A DNA stretch of 14,720 nucleotides from an uncultured Mycoplasmatota bacterium (GTDB taxonomy: Bacteria > Bacillota_I > Bacilli_A > RF39 > UBA660), in assembly GCA_900549625.1 (NCBI GenBank), contig URPE01000026.1, positions 1-14,720 on the forward strand. The letters are read 5' to 3'. Within the stretch, counting starts at the first letter, position 1, and each line of letters starts with the position of its first letter. The notes beneath the pieces are model-generated. The model was not told the DNA's origin. It was given only the letters and a program-made list of their open reading frames with translations, and did no database searches. The translations under genes and the position numbers were made by a program. Positions 6,731 to 14,264 of this stretch are shown piece by piece.

Positions 6731-6858
6731 CTATTCATCAATTAATAATTTATCTAATGCCTTTACTTCTTTTAATTTTTTAACTTCTTCTAACCAAGCA
6801 ATATTATCTAGACTCTTAAAACTTATCTGTTCAAGTTTTTTCTCTAACTTAATTTTTT
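6731..6858 (-). pseudogene. Large serine recombinase C-terminal relic (second copy)
   Basis: Upstream of the in-frame TAG, the same minus-strand frame encodes KKIKLEKKLEQISFKSLDN, then IAWLEEVKKLKEVKALDKLL. This is the coiled coil and W..E..K linker seen also in the left-edge fragment (EWMNIFKKKEKINELNRLL). The sequence differs, so this is an independent family member. The catalytic N-terminal domain is gone. The frame remains open to about 6900 but is not recognisable beyond 6858, where IS30-type sequence on the other strand begins. Confidence 0.55.
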
Positions 6859-6870
6859 TCCTAAAGTTAA

Positions 6871-7014
6871 ACAATAGAGACTTATAAAAAACAAAATTCA
6901 AAAAATGTTAATCATACACTTTTAAATAGACCACTAAAGTCAATAGATTCATATACATCTAAACAAGCATTTATAAATGTATTTGATGAAGATTTATTTA
7001 ACAAACTATTTTAA
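6871..7014 (+). pseudogene. IS30-family-like transposase C-terminal remnant
   Basis: The plus-strand frame from just after a stop at 6868-6870 ends KNVNHTLLNRPLKSIDSYTS, KQAFINVFDEDLFNKLF, TAA. The NRPxK...YTSKxAF..VF....F.KLF ending resembles the C-terminus of IS30-type transposases from Bacillota. Only about 45 codons remain and there is no start. A perfect 12-bp inverted repeat follows 1 base after the stop. The assignment rests on the short terminal motif alone. Confidence 0.45.
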
Positions 7015-7015
7015 T

Positions 7016-7062
7016 TATTGTCAATGGCAAGCATAGCGAGTTCATTTTAACCATTGACAATA
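7016..7062. repeat. Perfect 12-bp inverted repeat after the IS30-like remnant
   Basis: TATTGTCAATGG (7016-7027) is exactly complementary to CCATTGACAATA (7051-7062) with a 23-base spacer. There is no T run after it on the plus strand, so a simple terminator is unlikely. It may be part of the 3' end structure of the element, such as a hairpin at the transposase mRNA end. Confidence 0.6.
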
Positions 7063-7395
7063 TAATAAACGTATAATATTTATCCAAATAAAGTTTTATG
7101 TTTGTTTGTTAATTATAATTTAAGACAAATAAATAATAAAAAATGCAATAAGTCTGAAAAAACGGAAATAACTCCGTGTTTTTGTCATGAAATAAGTATG
7201 ATAAATTAAATATTTTTTATAAACCTGCAGTTAGTCTAAAAATTTGAGTAAAATGTTCTATATTTGATGGACTTTCTTATGAAGTTGCATTTTTCTTTTA
7301 AAATAGGAACTTTAAATTTAATTCAGTCAAAATTTCCATTTTCGGAAAAATTTAATAAAAAAGAGTTATAGATTGTTTATTTATTCATTAGTTAA
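7063..7395. other. Non-coding stretch, probably mobile-element debris
   Basis: No gene of credible length is seen on either strand. A hairpin with ACGGA (7162-7166) / TCCGT (7173-7177) is flanked by A4 and a T-rich run (about 7158-7183) and could be a weak plus-strand terminator. A second imperfect hairpin lies at about 7329-7353. A 17-codon minus-strand frame around 7232-7310 (CNFIRKSIKYRTFYSNF) is not recognised. Confidence 0.5.
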
Positions 7396-7396
7396 C

Positions 7397-7425
7397 AAAA
7401 AAAGAAATCTAATTAACCAGATTCC
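7397..7425 (-). terminator. Intrinsic terminator of the MBOAT/DHHW operon
   Basis: On the minus strand GGAATCT (7419-7425) pairs with AGATTTC (7404-7410), with one G-U pair and an 8-base loop, followed by seven U (7397-7403). It starts directly after the TAA of the DHHW gene at 7426, so it ends this operon. Confidence 0.85.
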
Positions 7426-8508
7426 TTATCTCATAGAAAAACTATTATTTATAGTTAATATACTATACATAAAAAGAACATCTTGATTATCAAATTTTAT
7501 ATAATTATTCAGAATCCTTGAAGAAACATATCTAATATCAATAACAGTAATCTTCCTATAACCATCTATTAATAGAGGAACTAAACTACTGCCATAAGAA
7601 TCACGGAAAACAATTAATTCTTTATTACTATTTGAAGTAAGATTAACAATATCTATAATAGAAGATGCTCCTGATAAATATATATCATATTTATCTAATG
7701 ATTTTAGTTTATCATAATCATATATTTTTGTATATTTTTTAGTTTCATAATTATACACACTACTATTAAGGATAGATGGATTAGATATAGTTTTTATAGT
7801 ATCAATATCTTTAGTTACTGACAATCTACTTGCATAACTACCATTAAAAGTGGTAACTGTATTTATAACATTGTTTTTTGTTATATCAAAATTCATTTGA
7901 TTAGCAATAGTATTTGCGACATTAAATAAATTTTCTTGTTTCCAATGAGTATCAGTCTTATAATAATTATCAAGTGTTAATTTATCAAATATATTTATAT
8001 AATTAAGATTTGTTAAATTATTTTTCAGCATATCTTGTAATTTATTATAATCAAGTTTTAAATTATCTTTATTAACAAAGTAATTTTTATCAGGAATAAT
8101 AGTATAATATATATTACTATTATTATTCAAATATGTATTTTTTATATAATTAATCTTATTTGTAAAATTATTAATAGAATTAGTATTTAAAGGAAATATT
8201 TCTTCAATAATATAATCATCATACATATATAAATTGTTATATTCACCTTTAGTAGATAATTCTATATTTATTTTAATTTTTCTAAAAGTATCTCTTCCCA
8301 CAAATTGATCCGTAACATAGGAATCAAATTTCTTAAAATATGTACCATCAAACAAGCTTTTAGTAGTTAATTCTGGCATAGTAGCAAGTTTTCTTCTCTC
8401 TGCTATAGAAATATCAGTATCTTTTTTTATAACATTAATCAAAAATAATGAAATTATAGTAGAAAGAAATACTAAAGTTACAACTATATCTTTAATTTTA
8501 TCGTTCAT
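7426..8508 (-). CDS. DHHW/AlgX-AlgJ-like SGNH-type protein, partner of the MBOAT acyltransferase
   Basis: This 360-residue protein has one N-terminal membrane anchor (about 8-27) and an outward-facing domain. Features of the DHHW/AlgX/AlgJ group are visible: ERRKLATMPELT after the anchor, FDSYVTDQFVGRD (about 61-73), IIPDKNYF (137-144), the signature TDTHWKQE with Asp186 and His188, and FRDSYGSSL with Ser304. These supply a plausible Ser-His-Asp set as in AlgX/AlgJ O-acetylation proteins. It probably moves acyl groups, delivered across the membrane by the MBOAT protein, onto an exported polymer. The polymer is not identifiable here. RBS AAGGAGG about 7 bases upstream fixes the start. The gene follows the MBOAT gene by 11 bases and ends at a strong terminator. 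Confidence 0.8.
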   Translation of the reverse strand: MNDKIKDIVVTLVFLSTIISLFLINVIKKDTDISIAERRKLATMPELTTKSLFDGTYFKKFDSYVTDQFVGRDTFRKIKINIELSTKGEYNNLYMYDDYIIEEIFPLNTNSINNFTNKINYIKNTYLNNNSNIYYTIIPDKNYFVNKDNLKLDYNKLQDMLKNNLTNLNYINIFDKLTLDNYYKTDTHWKQENLFNVANTIANQMNFDITKNNVINTVTTFNGSYASRLSVTKDIDTIKTISNPSILNSSVYNYETKKYTKIYDYDKLKSLDKYDIYLSGASSIIDIVNLTSNSNKELIVFRDSYGSSLVPLLIDGYRKITVIDIRYVSSRILNNYIKFDNQDVLFMYSILTINNSFSMR

Positions 8509-8519
8509 GTATAACCTCC

Positions 8520-9917
8520 TTAAAATCTAAAATATAAAAATGGATTATATGAATTATCTATTAAATAAGAAGTAACAACAAATAATATCATAACTATTAA
8601 AATTGGTTCTAAAATATTAATTATGTTATTTAGATATTTATTTTTTCTTAATTTATCTATTAATGTTTTAATAAAAGGAGTAGCCCCAAATAAAGCAATA
8701 ATTAGTAATGGCATATAACTCTTTAAATAATGAAGTGTATAATCATTAATAAAAACCTCTCCATTCATACCAAATAACCCCTTAATATTAGTCAAAGCCA
8801 CTGACATATTGTCAGAATTAAATATAATAAATAATATCATAACAATAAATAATACATATATTCTTCTTATAAAAGAAGGTAATTTTTCCATAAATTTATT
8901 AAGGAATATTTTTTCTATTATAAGAATAATTCCAAACAATAATCCCCATATTAAAAAAGTCCAATTAGCACCATGCCAAATTCCTGTTAATAACCATACT
9001 AGTAAAATATTTCTTATTTGTTTATATTTACCATCTCTATTACCCCCAAGTGGAATATAAACATAATCTTTAAACCATGTACTAAGAGAAATGTGCCATC
9101 TACGCCAAAACTCAGTTATACTTTTTGATATATATGGATAATTAAAGTTTTCAGGGAAATTAAATCCAAATATTCTTCCAAGACCAATAGCCATATCACT
9201 ATAAGCTGAAAAATCAAAATACAACTGTAGCATATAACTTATACCAAATATCCAATAAAATAAAACGGTTGTTTCATTTAGAGCAAAAGCTTTAGTACAA
9301 AGTTCTCCCAAAGCATTTGCTATCAATACTTTTTTAGCTAGTCCAATAGAAAATCTTCTAATGCCATATGCAAAATTATTAAAACTATGTACTCTATCAT
9401 CTAATTCTTTTTCTACTGTCTGATATCTAACAATAGGTCCTGCCACTAACTGTGGAAATAAAGATACATAAGTGGCTAAATTTATAATGTTTTTTTGAAC
9501 TTTAACTTTTCCATTATATACATCAATAACATAACTTATAATTTGAAATGTATAAAATGATATTCCTATTGGTAATGCAATATTTAATAATTTAATATTA
9601 GCATTAGATATATCATTAATTGTTTGTATAATAAAATCAGTATATTTAAATATTATTAATAAAAATATATGTATAAATAAAGTTGTTATTAATATGTTTT
9701 TACTTTGATTCTTATATTTATCAATTAAAATAGCACCTATATAAGCAATAATAATTTCTGCAATCATTAAAAAAACATATTTAGGTTCTCCGTAAAGATA
9801 AAATAATAAAGAGGCAATTAATAAAATAATATTTTTATATTTTTTAGGTGTTATAAAATATATAATTATTAATGCTGGTAAAAAATAATATAAAAAACTA
9901 ATACTAGTAAATAACAT
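8520..9917 (-). CDS. MBOAT-family membrane-bound O-acyltransferase (AlgI/DltB-like)
   Basis: This 465-residue polytopic membrane protein shows the AlgI-type MBOAT signatures in order: PQLVAGPIVRY (about 155-165), LQLYFDFSAYSDMAIGLGRI (about 230-249), NFPENFNYPY, FWRRWHISLSTWFKDYVYIP with His275, LGGNR, and TGIWHGANWTF with the presumed catalytic His315. Such proteins transfer acyl (often acetyl) groups from a cytoplasmic donor across the membrane for modification of surface polysaccharide, teichoic acid or peptidoglycan. The neighbour is a DHHW/AlgX-like protein rather than DltA/DltC/DltD, which favours an AlgI-like O-acetylation role over D-alanylation. Start: AAAGGAGG about 6 bases before ATG 9917. 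A terminator hairpin lies just upstream, so it may be transcribed less than the DUF4358 gene. Confidence 0.9.
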   Translation of the reverse strand: MLFTSISFLYYFLPALIIIYFITPKKYKNIILLIASLLFYLYGEPKYVFLMIAEIIIAYIGAILIDKYKNQSKNILITTLFIHIFLLIIFKYTDFIIQTINDISNANIKLLNIALPIGISFYTFQIISYVIDVYNGKVKVQKNIINLATYVSLFPQLVAGPIVRYQTVEKELDDRVHSFNNFAYGIRRFSIGLAKKVLIANALGELCTKAFALNETTVLFYWIFGISYMLQLYFDFSAYSDMAIGLGRIFGFNFPENFNYPYISKSITEFWRRWHISLSTWFKDYVYIPLGGNRDGKYKQIRNILLVWLLTGIWHGANWTFLIWGLLFGIILIIEKIFLNKFMEKLPSFIRRIYVLFIVMILFIIFNSDNMSVALTNIKGLFGMNGEVFINDYTLHYLKSYMPLLIIALFGATPFIKTLIDKLRKNKYLNNIINILEPILIVMILFVVTSYLIDNSYNPFLYFRF

Positions 9918-9930
9918 TTTATCCTCCTTT

Positions 9931-9952
9931 AAAAAGGCACCTTAAAAGGTGC
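9931..9952 (-). terminator. Internal terminator/attenuator between the DUF4358 and MBOAT genes
   Basis: On the minus strand GCACCTT (9946-9952) pairs with AAGGTGC (9937-9943) around a tight loop and is followed by a U5 run (9931-9935). The MBOAT RBS begins right after it. It lies inside the 39-base gap between two co-directional genes, so partial read-through is expected to set gene dosage. Confidence 0.7.
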
Positions 9953-9956
9953 TTCA

Positions 9957-10535
9957 TTATTTTTCTGCTGGCATTTCTGGTGGAAGTTCTATATTTTCTT
10001 CGTTATTTGATTTTTCTAATTCTTTTCCAATATTATTATTTACATATTTCTTAAAATCATTATAAACTGCTTTAGCAATATCTTTATCAGCCATTACAGA
10101 AAATATTACATTACCACTATTGGTGATATATAATTGTTCTGCAGAAACACAAATCCAACGTCCCATATCAATATTATCTAACATCTCTTGTTTAATTTTT
10201 TCAACATCAGCATTGTCTTTAACCTTAACAATAGCAACAGAATAAGCTTGTGCTGTTATCAATGGTACTGATACAACAATTGATTCGATTCCATCATTTG
10301 TTTTTAATCCAGTATAACTAGTAACTTCATCAATATTCTTTATATCTACTTTCATAGTTTCAAGTTCGGGTAAAACACTTTTGTTATTTTTATTTATAGT
10401 ATTAATAATGTCATTAATGTCTTTAGGCGTCTCAACATTACCTTTGTTACCACTACCTGATACTAGTATGAATATTATAAATGAGATAACTGCTAATAAT
10501 ATCAAACCTATTATAAAAATATTTTGCTTTTTCAT
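9957..10535 (-). CDS. DUF4358-domain membrane-anchored protein
   Basis: This 192-residue protein has an N-terminal membrane helix (about 6-27) and a soluble outward domain. The stretch MLDNIDMGRWICVSAEQLYI, then TNSGNVIFSVMAD, is the characteristic DUF4358 core, a domain of unknown function common in Clostridia and relatives and often encoded next to MBOAT and DHHW genes. No lipobox cysteine is seen, so it is a helix-anchored rather than lipoprotein form. The C-terminus is acidic and proline-rich (ENIELPPEMPAEK). An RBS (AGGAGG) precedes the ATG by about 9 bases. A/T-rich promoter-like hexamers (minus-strand TATGAT and TAGAAT at 10560-10570) lie upstream but lack a clear -35. As first gene of the trio it may help the acylation complex, which is inference. 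Confidence 0.8.
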   Translation of the reverse strand: MKKQNIFIIGLILLAVISFIIFILVSGSGNKGNVETPKDINDIINTINKNNKSVLPELETMKVDIKNIDEVTSYTGLKTNDGIESIVVSVPLITAQAYSVAIVKVKDNADVEKIKQEMLDNIDMGRWICVSAEQLYITNSGNVIFSVMADKDIAKAVYNDFKKYVNNNIGKELEKSNNEENIELPPEMPAEK

Positions 10536-10630
10536 TTCTTTTTCCTCCTATTATTTATAATTCTATCATACTTTTACTGGAATCTGTAGAAAAATTATTA
10601 CGTTTTACAAAAATTAAATTTTAACTATTT

Positions 10631-10660
10631 AAAAAGTAAACCATTTCTGATTTACTTTTA
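10631..10660 (-). terminator. Intrinsic terminator after vex3
   Basis: A 9-bp perfect stem AAAAGTAAA (10632-10640) / TTTACTTTT (10651-10659) has a 10-base loop and ends in a short U run on the minus strand. It lies about 20 bases after the vex3 stop, separating the vex operon from the DUF4358 operon. Confidence 0.75.
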
Positions 10661-10680
10661 TAAATTATAAATATTTATTA

Positions 10681-12057
10681 CTATTTTGTATCAATTAATA
10701 ATTCTTTTGGACTTTTCTTTAAATTGCTTGACGAAGATATTAATAAAGAAATCATAAGAACTAATGACATAAATAAAACCACATATATCATTAATTTTGG
10801 AGATATATTAATTTCTAAACTTGTTAGTGTTTTATTAAATCCATCTACTTCAGCTCCGCCTCCAAGTTGGCTGGATGCTGATTGTTTAGCAATTTGTTTT
10901 GCTATAGTACCAGTGACTTTACTTAATATGTTATTTCCAATCATACTTGCTGTATAAACAGCTAGAAAGTATGATCCTATAAATGCTGGGATTGATACAA
11001 ATACTAGTTCAATAACAAATTGTCCGAATATTTTAGCTTTTGAAATTCCTAATGAAAGTAAAATTGCAATTTCTTTTTTTCTAGCATTCATCCATAAAAA
11101 CAATAATAATGAAACTGTAACACCTGCAAATAATAATGATCCTGCAAATAATTTATTAGCTATTTTATATATACCTGATATTGATTGTTGTAGTGCTGGA
11201 TAATTATTTGAACTTTTAATCAAATTATATTGTTTCCAATCTATGTCGAGTTTTTCAGTATTTTTAATAACCTTATCTAAATTTTTATCACCTTTTACAA
11301 AAAATGTTGCATCTTGATATACTGCAGTATCCTCTGTATTTCCATATACTTTTGCAGCCGTATCTAAATCAGTTATCAAAGTATTTTCGTAAAGTTCTTG
11401 GGCTGCAGTAACGCCACCTTCATTATGACCATCAAAAAGACCTTTTATTTCAACTTCTACTTTTTCATTTGCTCTTTTTTCATTATCGGCATCAAATAAA
11501 TTAGATTTTATTTTTATTTTATCACCAATTTTTAAATTATTTTTTTTTGCTAAGTCTTTATGCATTAAAATCTTGTTTTTATCATTTTCATTCAAGTGTT
11601 CTCCACTAGATAATTTGTAAGCTCCTGAGATAAACTTATTTTCTTTTGATGAATCATTAACTCCTGTTAACATAACTGCTCTTTTAAAGTTTTTTGCTCT
11701 TTCTGGTGATTGTCCTGAAAGTGTTTTTTGAGTTTCTATTATATCATTATCTACTAAATCGGCAACACTATTAATTCTTTTTACGTATGAATCAATATCT
11801 TTAGATTCAGCAATTTTTTTAATATCCTGTCCTTTTATATTGCCACCACCTCTTGGTGTGCCAAAATTAACTCTTCTATTTATTTCCATAGAGAAACTAT
11901 TTGTTATATTTCCGAAAGTTTCTTTTGAAGCTCTGTTCGTAGCATCTTTGATCGATAAACTAATAAGACAAAGCGTTGACATTGCAGTTATAACTAACAA
12001 TATAATTATTGATTTTAGACTTTTTCTAGTTACATATGCAAATGCATTTTTAATCAT
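10681..12057 (-). CDS. vex3: Vex3-like MacB/FtsX-type ABC transporter permease
   Basis: This 458-residue permease has the MacB-type topology: one N-terminal helix (about 16-36), a large external domain (about 40-300), then three helices (about 303-324, 348-372, 422-441). Blocks such as NITNSFSMEINRRVNFGTPR, the ITGLFDGHN-like KGLFDGHN, DATFFV and LGGGAEVDGFNKTL closely resemble pneumococcal Vex3 as I remember it. The size, and its position as third gene after a permease and an ATPase, also fit. Vex123 was first linked to the VncRS two-component system and the Pep27 peptide; the exported substrate is not settled. No vncRS or pep27 is present here. RBS AGGAGG about 7 bases upstream. A terminator follows the stop. 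Confidence 0.88.
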   Translation of the reverse strand: MIKNAFAYVTRKSLKSIIILLVITAMSTLCLISLSIKDATNRASKETFGNITNSFSMEINRRVNFGTPRGGGNIKGQDIKKIAESKDIDSYVKRINSVADLVDNDIIETQKTLSGQSPERAKNFKRAVMLTGVNDSSKENKFISGAYKLSSGEHLNENDKNKILMHKDLAKKNNLKIGDKIKIKSNLFDADNEKRANEKVEVEIKGLFDGHNEGGVTAAQELYENTLITDLDTAAKVYGNTEDTAVYQDATFFVKGDKNLDKVIKNTEKLDIDWKQYNLIKSSNNYPALQQSISGIYKIANKLFAGSLLFAGVTVSLLLFLWMNARKKEIAILLSLGISKAKIFGQFVIELVFVSIPAFIGSYFLAVYTASMIGNNILSKVTGTIAKQIAKQSASSQLGGGAEVDGFNKTLTSLEINISPKLMIYVVLFMSLVLMISLLISSSSNLKKSPKELLIDTK

Positions 12058-12068
12058 GATTGTACCTC

Positions 12069-12713
12069 CTAATTAATTTTATTTATTTTCTTAAGCTTTC
12101 TATCTCTTAATTCTAAAATAATGTCAGCAGAATTTGCAACTTCTTTGCTATGTGTTACCACGATTACACACTTATTTCTTTCTTTTGCTAACTTTTTAAG
12201 TATTTCAATTATTTCACCAGCAGTATCAACATCTAAGTTTCCAGTAGGTTCATCTGCTAAAATTATTGGGGCTTCTGAAACTAATGCTCTTGCAATCGCC
12301 ACTCTTTGTTGTTGTCCTCCTGATAACTTCATTACATTTCTATTTATTTGACTTTTATCAAGCCCTAATTCAAATAAGATTGTTTCAGATGCATTTTTAT
12401 TTACTAATCTAACATTTTCTAAAGGCGTTAAATAATCAATTAAATTATAGTTTTGAAAAACTAACGATATGTTATTTTTTCTATGATTACTATAACCATC
12501 TTTCTCTATATCATTTCCTTTAAATAAGATTTGACCTTTTTGTGGTTTATCTAAACCTGCTAATAGTGAAAGTAATGTTGACTTTCCTGCTCCTGATTTT
12601 CCTATTATTGCATAAAATTTTCCAATTTCAAATTTTTGATTTACTGAAGATAATACTAACTCACTTGAATTTGAATAATTATATGTTACATTTTTTATTT
12701 CTAATATATCCAT
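12069..12713 (-). CDS. vex2: Vex2-like ABC transporter ATP-binding protein
   Basis: This 214-residue ATPase has complete motifs: Walker A IIGKSGAGKSTLL (about 36-48), Q-loop LVFQNYNLIDYL, signature KLSGGQQQRVAIARAL, Walker B IILADEPTGNLD and H-loop VVTHS. It lacks any C-terminal extension and is shorter than the BceA-type protein at 2739-3506, matching the MacB/LolD-like exporters. It should dimerise and drive the Vex1/Vex3 permease pair encoded on either side. The start has GGAG about 7 bases upstream; gaps to its neighbours are 10 and 11 bases, so the three genes form one operon. It is not closely similar to the Bce-type ATPase beyond family motifs, so the two transporters are independent systems. 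Confidence 0.92.
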   Translation of the reverse strand: MDILEIKNVTYNYSNSSELVLSSVNQKFEIGKFYAIIGKSGAGKSTLLSLLAGLDKPQKGQILFKGNDIEKDGYSNHRKNNISLVFQNYNLIDYLTPLENVRLVNKNASETILFELGLDKSQINRNVMKLSGGQQQRVAIARALVSEAPIILADEPTGNLDVDTAGEIIEILKKLAKERNKCVIVVTHSKEVANSADIILELRDRKLKKINKIN

Positions 12714-12723
12714 TTTTAATCTC

Positions 12724-14001
12724 CTAACTTATTTTTGACAATATTTCTTTTGGTTTTTTTATTAATATCATTAAACTTGCAATAATAACTGATAGAACAA
12801 TAATTCCAATTAATATTTCGTAACTTTGTAGAAATGTTATGAGATTTGAAATTAAATTATTGTTTTTAAGTAAGCTATCAACCATTATTGTTGAATCATC
12901 AGAATTCATAAATCCACCGACTATAATATTTAATATTACATTTCCTATAAACAGTGATAATACCAAAGATGGTAGTGATATAAATAATAATTCAAGTATA
13001 AATTGAGTTACAATTTTTATTTTACTTATACCAATTGATAATAATATTCCTATTTCATGTATTCTTTCTCTTAACCATAATATTAATATTAATGTCAATA
13101 CTGTTATTCCACCTATCATAATTGAATATGTCATAATCTTAATAATATGTTTTATTCCATCTATAGACTCTAGTGTTTCTTCAAATACATGGTTATCACT
13201 TGAAACACTATATTGTGACCAATCAATTTTAATTTTTTTAATTTTATTTAATGCTAGCTTTGTATTTTCTGAACTGTCTGAAAATATTGCAAGTTTATTA
13301 ACAATTTTGTTATTTTCAGGCTTATTTAATGCTTTTTGACTTGATTCATAATCAGTAAATACCATATTTTCACTAAAGTCTGAGGATAAGCCAGTATATT
13401 TTTCTTGTTTTTTACCCGAAAAGATTCCAATTATCTCAAACTCATATTCTAATTTCTTTTCACTATTATTAAAATCAATTAATTGAAGTTTGATTTTATC
13501 GTTAAGTTTTAGGTTATTTTTTTCAGCAAGTTCCTTATGAATAAGAATTTTTCCTCTATCATCATTATTAATATGTCTGCCTTTTATAATAGTGAAAATA
13601 CCACTGTTAAATAAATTATTCTTTTCACTATTATTAGTAGCTTCTACTGAAAGCATATTTTTGAACTCATCTGATAAATCATCTCGTTCTACTAATTGAG
13701 TTCCATCTACAACTTTGATGTTTGTAGTTCTAGCAAGTCCATCATAATTAGTGATAATTTCTTTTATTTCTTTTATATTATCTAATTCTTTAAACTGATT
13801 AGTTTCAAAAGTATCACCATTATTTTTAGTTATTGATAATGATGTATTTGAAATTTTGTATAAGTTTTTTTCTAAATTATTTGTTGATTTTGTTATATTC
13901 AAGCATGAATATAAACAAGAGAGAACTACTGTTAAAATAATAAATACTATAATTGTTCTATTTCTTTTTCTTAAAATATATGCTATAGCATTTTTTAGCA
14001 T
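12724..14001 (-). CDS. vex1: Vex1-like MacB/FtsX-type ABC transporter permease
   Basis: This 425-residue permease has an N-terminal helix (about 15-35), an external domain (about 40-288) and three further helices (about 290-312, 334-360, 396-414). The REIHEIGILLSIGISK-type motif (here ERIHEIGILLSIGISKIKI) after helix 2 is shared with Vex3 (KKEIAILLSLGISKAKI), as are HKELAEKNNLKLNDKIKLQL and the repeated IDWSQY/IDWKQY. The two are thus paralogous partners that probably form a heterodimer with a Vex2 dimer. It is the first gene of the operon. The start is set by AGGAGG about 8 bases upstream. It lies behind a consensus promoter and a leader terminator (14034-14144), so transcription attenuation may control the whole operon. 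Confidence 0.85.
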   Translation of the reverse strand: MLKNAIAYILRKRNRTIIVFIILTVVLSCLYSCLNITKSTNNLEKNLYKISNTSLSITKNNGDTFETNQFKELDNIKEIKEIITNYDGLARTTNIKVVDGTQLVERDDLSDEFKNMLSVEATNNSEKNNLFNSGIFTIIKGRHINNDDRGKILIHKELAEKNNLKLNDKIKLQLIDFNNSEKKLEYEFEIIGIFSGKKQEKYTGLSSDFSENMVFTDYESSQKALNKPENNKIVNKLAIFSDSSENTKLALNKIKKIKIDWSQYSVSSDNHVFEETLESIDGIKHIIKIMTYSIMIGGITVLTLILILWLRERIHEIGILLSIGISKIKIVTQFILELLFISLPSLVLSLFIGNVILNIIVGGFMNSDDSTIMVDSLLKNNNLISNLITFLQSYEILIGIIVLSVIIASLMILIKKPKEILSKIS

Positions 14002-14033
14002 TTTATCAACCTCCTATCTTCAGATTTTTTGCT

Positions 14034-14082
14034 AAAAAAAAGATATGACAAAGCTTTATTTATAATATAAGCCATATCTTTT
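14034..14082 (-). terminator. Intrinsic terminator inside the vex operon leader (possible attenuator)
   Basis: On the minus strand AAAAGATATG (14073-14082) pairs perfectly with CATATCTTTT (14038-14047), and the 3' arm runs on into a total of eight U (14034-14041). The 25-base loop contains partly self-complementary GCTTATA/ATAAAGC. It lies about 30 bases after the likely start site and about 33 bases before the vex1 ATG. The sequence AGCAAAAAAT...AGATA occurs both just before and just after the hairpin. Regulation through it is inferred. Confidence 0.7.
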
Positions 14083-14115
14083 ATTTTTTGCTTAAAAATG
14101 TAGACAGCCCATGTA

Positions 14116-14144
14116 ATTATATTATTTTTTTTGATTTTTGTCAA
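14116..14144 (-). promoter_or_regulatory. Consensus sigma-A promoter for the vex operon leader
   Basis: On the minus strand TTGACA (14139-14144) and TATAAT (14116-14121) are both perfect hexamers with exactly 17 bp between them. The start site would fall near 14109, about 108 bases before the vex1 ATG. It is the best promoter match in the window. It lies inside the degraded ORF at 14122-14259, so it may have become exposed, or been brought in, when that gene decayed. Confidence 0.85.
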
Positions 14145-14259
14145 TTTTTCCATCAGCAGATTTAATATCTCCTTCTGCATAGTTCTCAAATGTTACACCA
14201 CTTAATTTTTTATCTTTGTAAGTGTATTTACTATCTTTAATTACTAAATTTTCTCCTGC
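14122..14259 (-). pseudogene. Unrecognised 45-codon protein fragment
   Basis: A minus-strand frame with no start codon, preceded by TGA, encodes AGENLVIKDSKYTYKDKKLS, GVTFENYAEGDIKSADGKID, KNQKK, stop at 14122-14124. Its protein-like composition (regular Gly/Asp turns, alternating polar/aromatic residues) suggests the C-terminal tail of a former gene, possibly an extracellular beta-rich protein. I do not recognise the family. It lies directly downstream of the broken parA frame and may have been joined to its odd tail (KILNTDTNQYVSQYIGEKV) before a frameshift. Confidence 0.35.
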
Positions 14260-14264
14260 TCACT

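Noticed and set aside
7158..7183. Hairpin ACGGA/TCCGT with A and T flanks as a gene terminator or IS end.
   Set aside because: The stem is only 5 bp of strong pairing and there is no gene to terminate or matching partner end. It is noted only within the non-coding stretch.
7232..7310. Short minus-strand frame CNFIRKSIKYRTFYSNF as a transposase remnant.
   Set aside because: It is 17 codons with no diagnostic motif; I could not tie it to a family.
13995..14189. A 64-codon minus-strand frame covering the vex leader.
   Set aside because: It spans the -35/-10 promoter and the terminator hairpin, has no homology I recognise, and its composition reflects the A-rich leader. Only its last 26 codons are kept as a weak leader-peptide idea.
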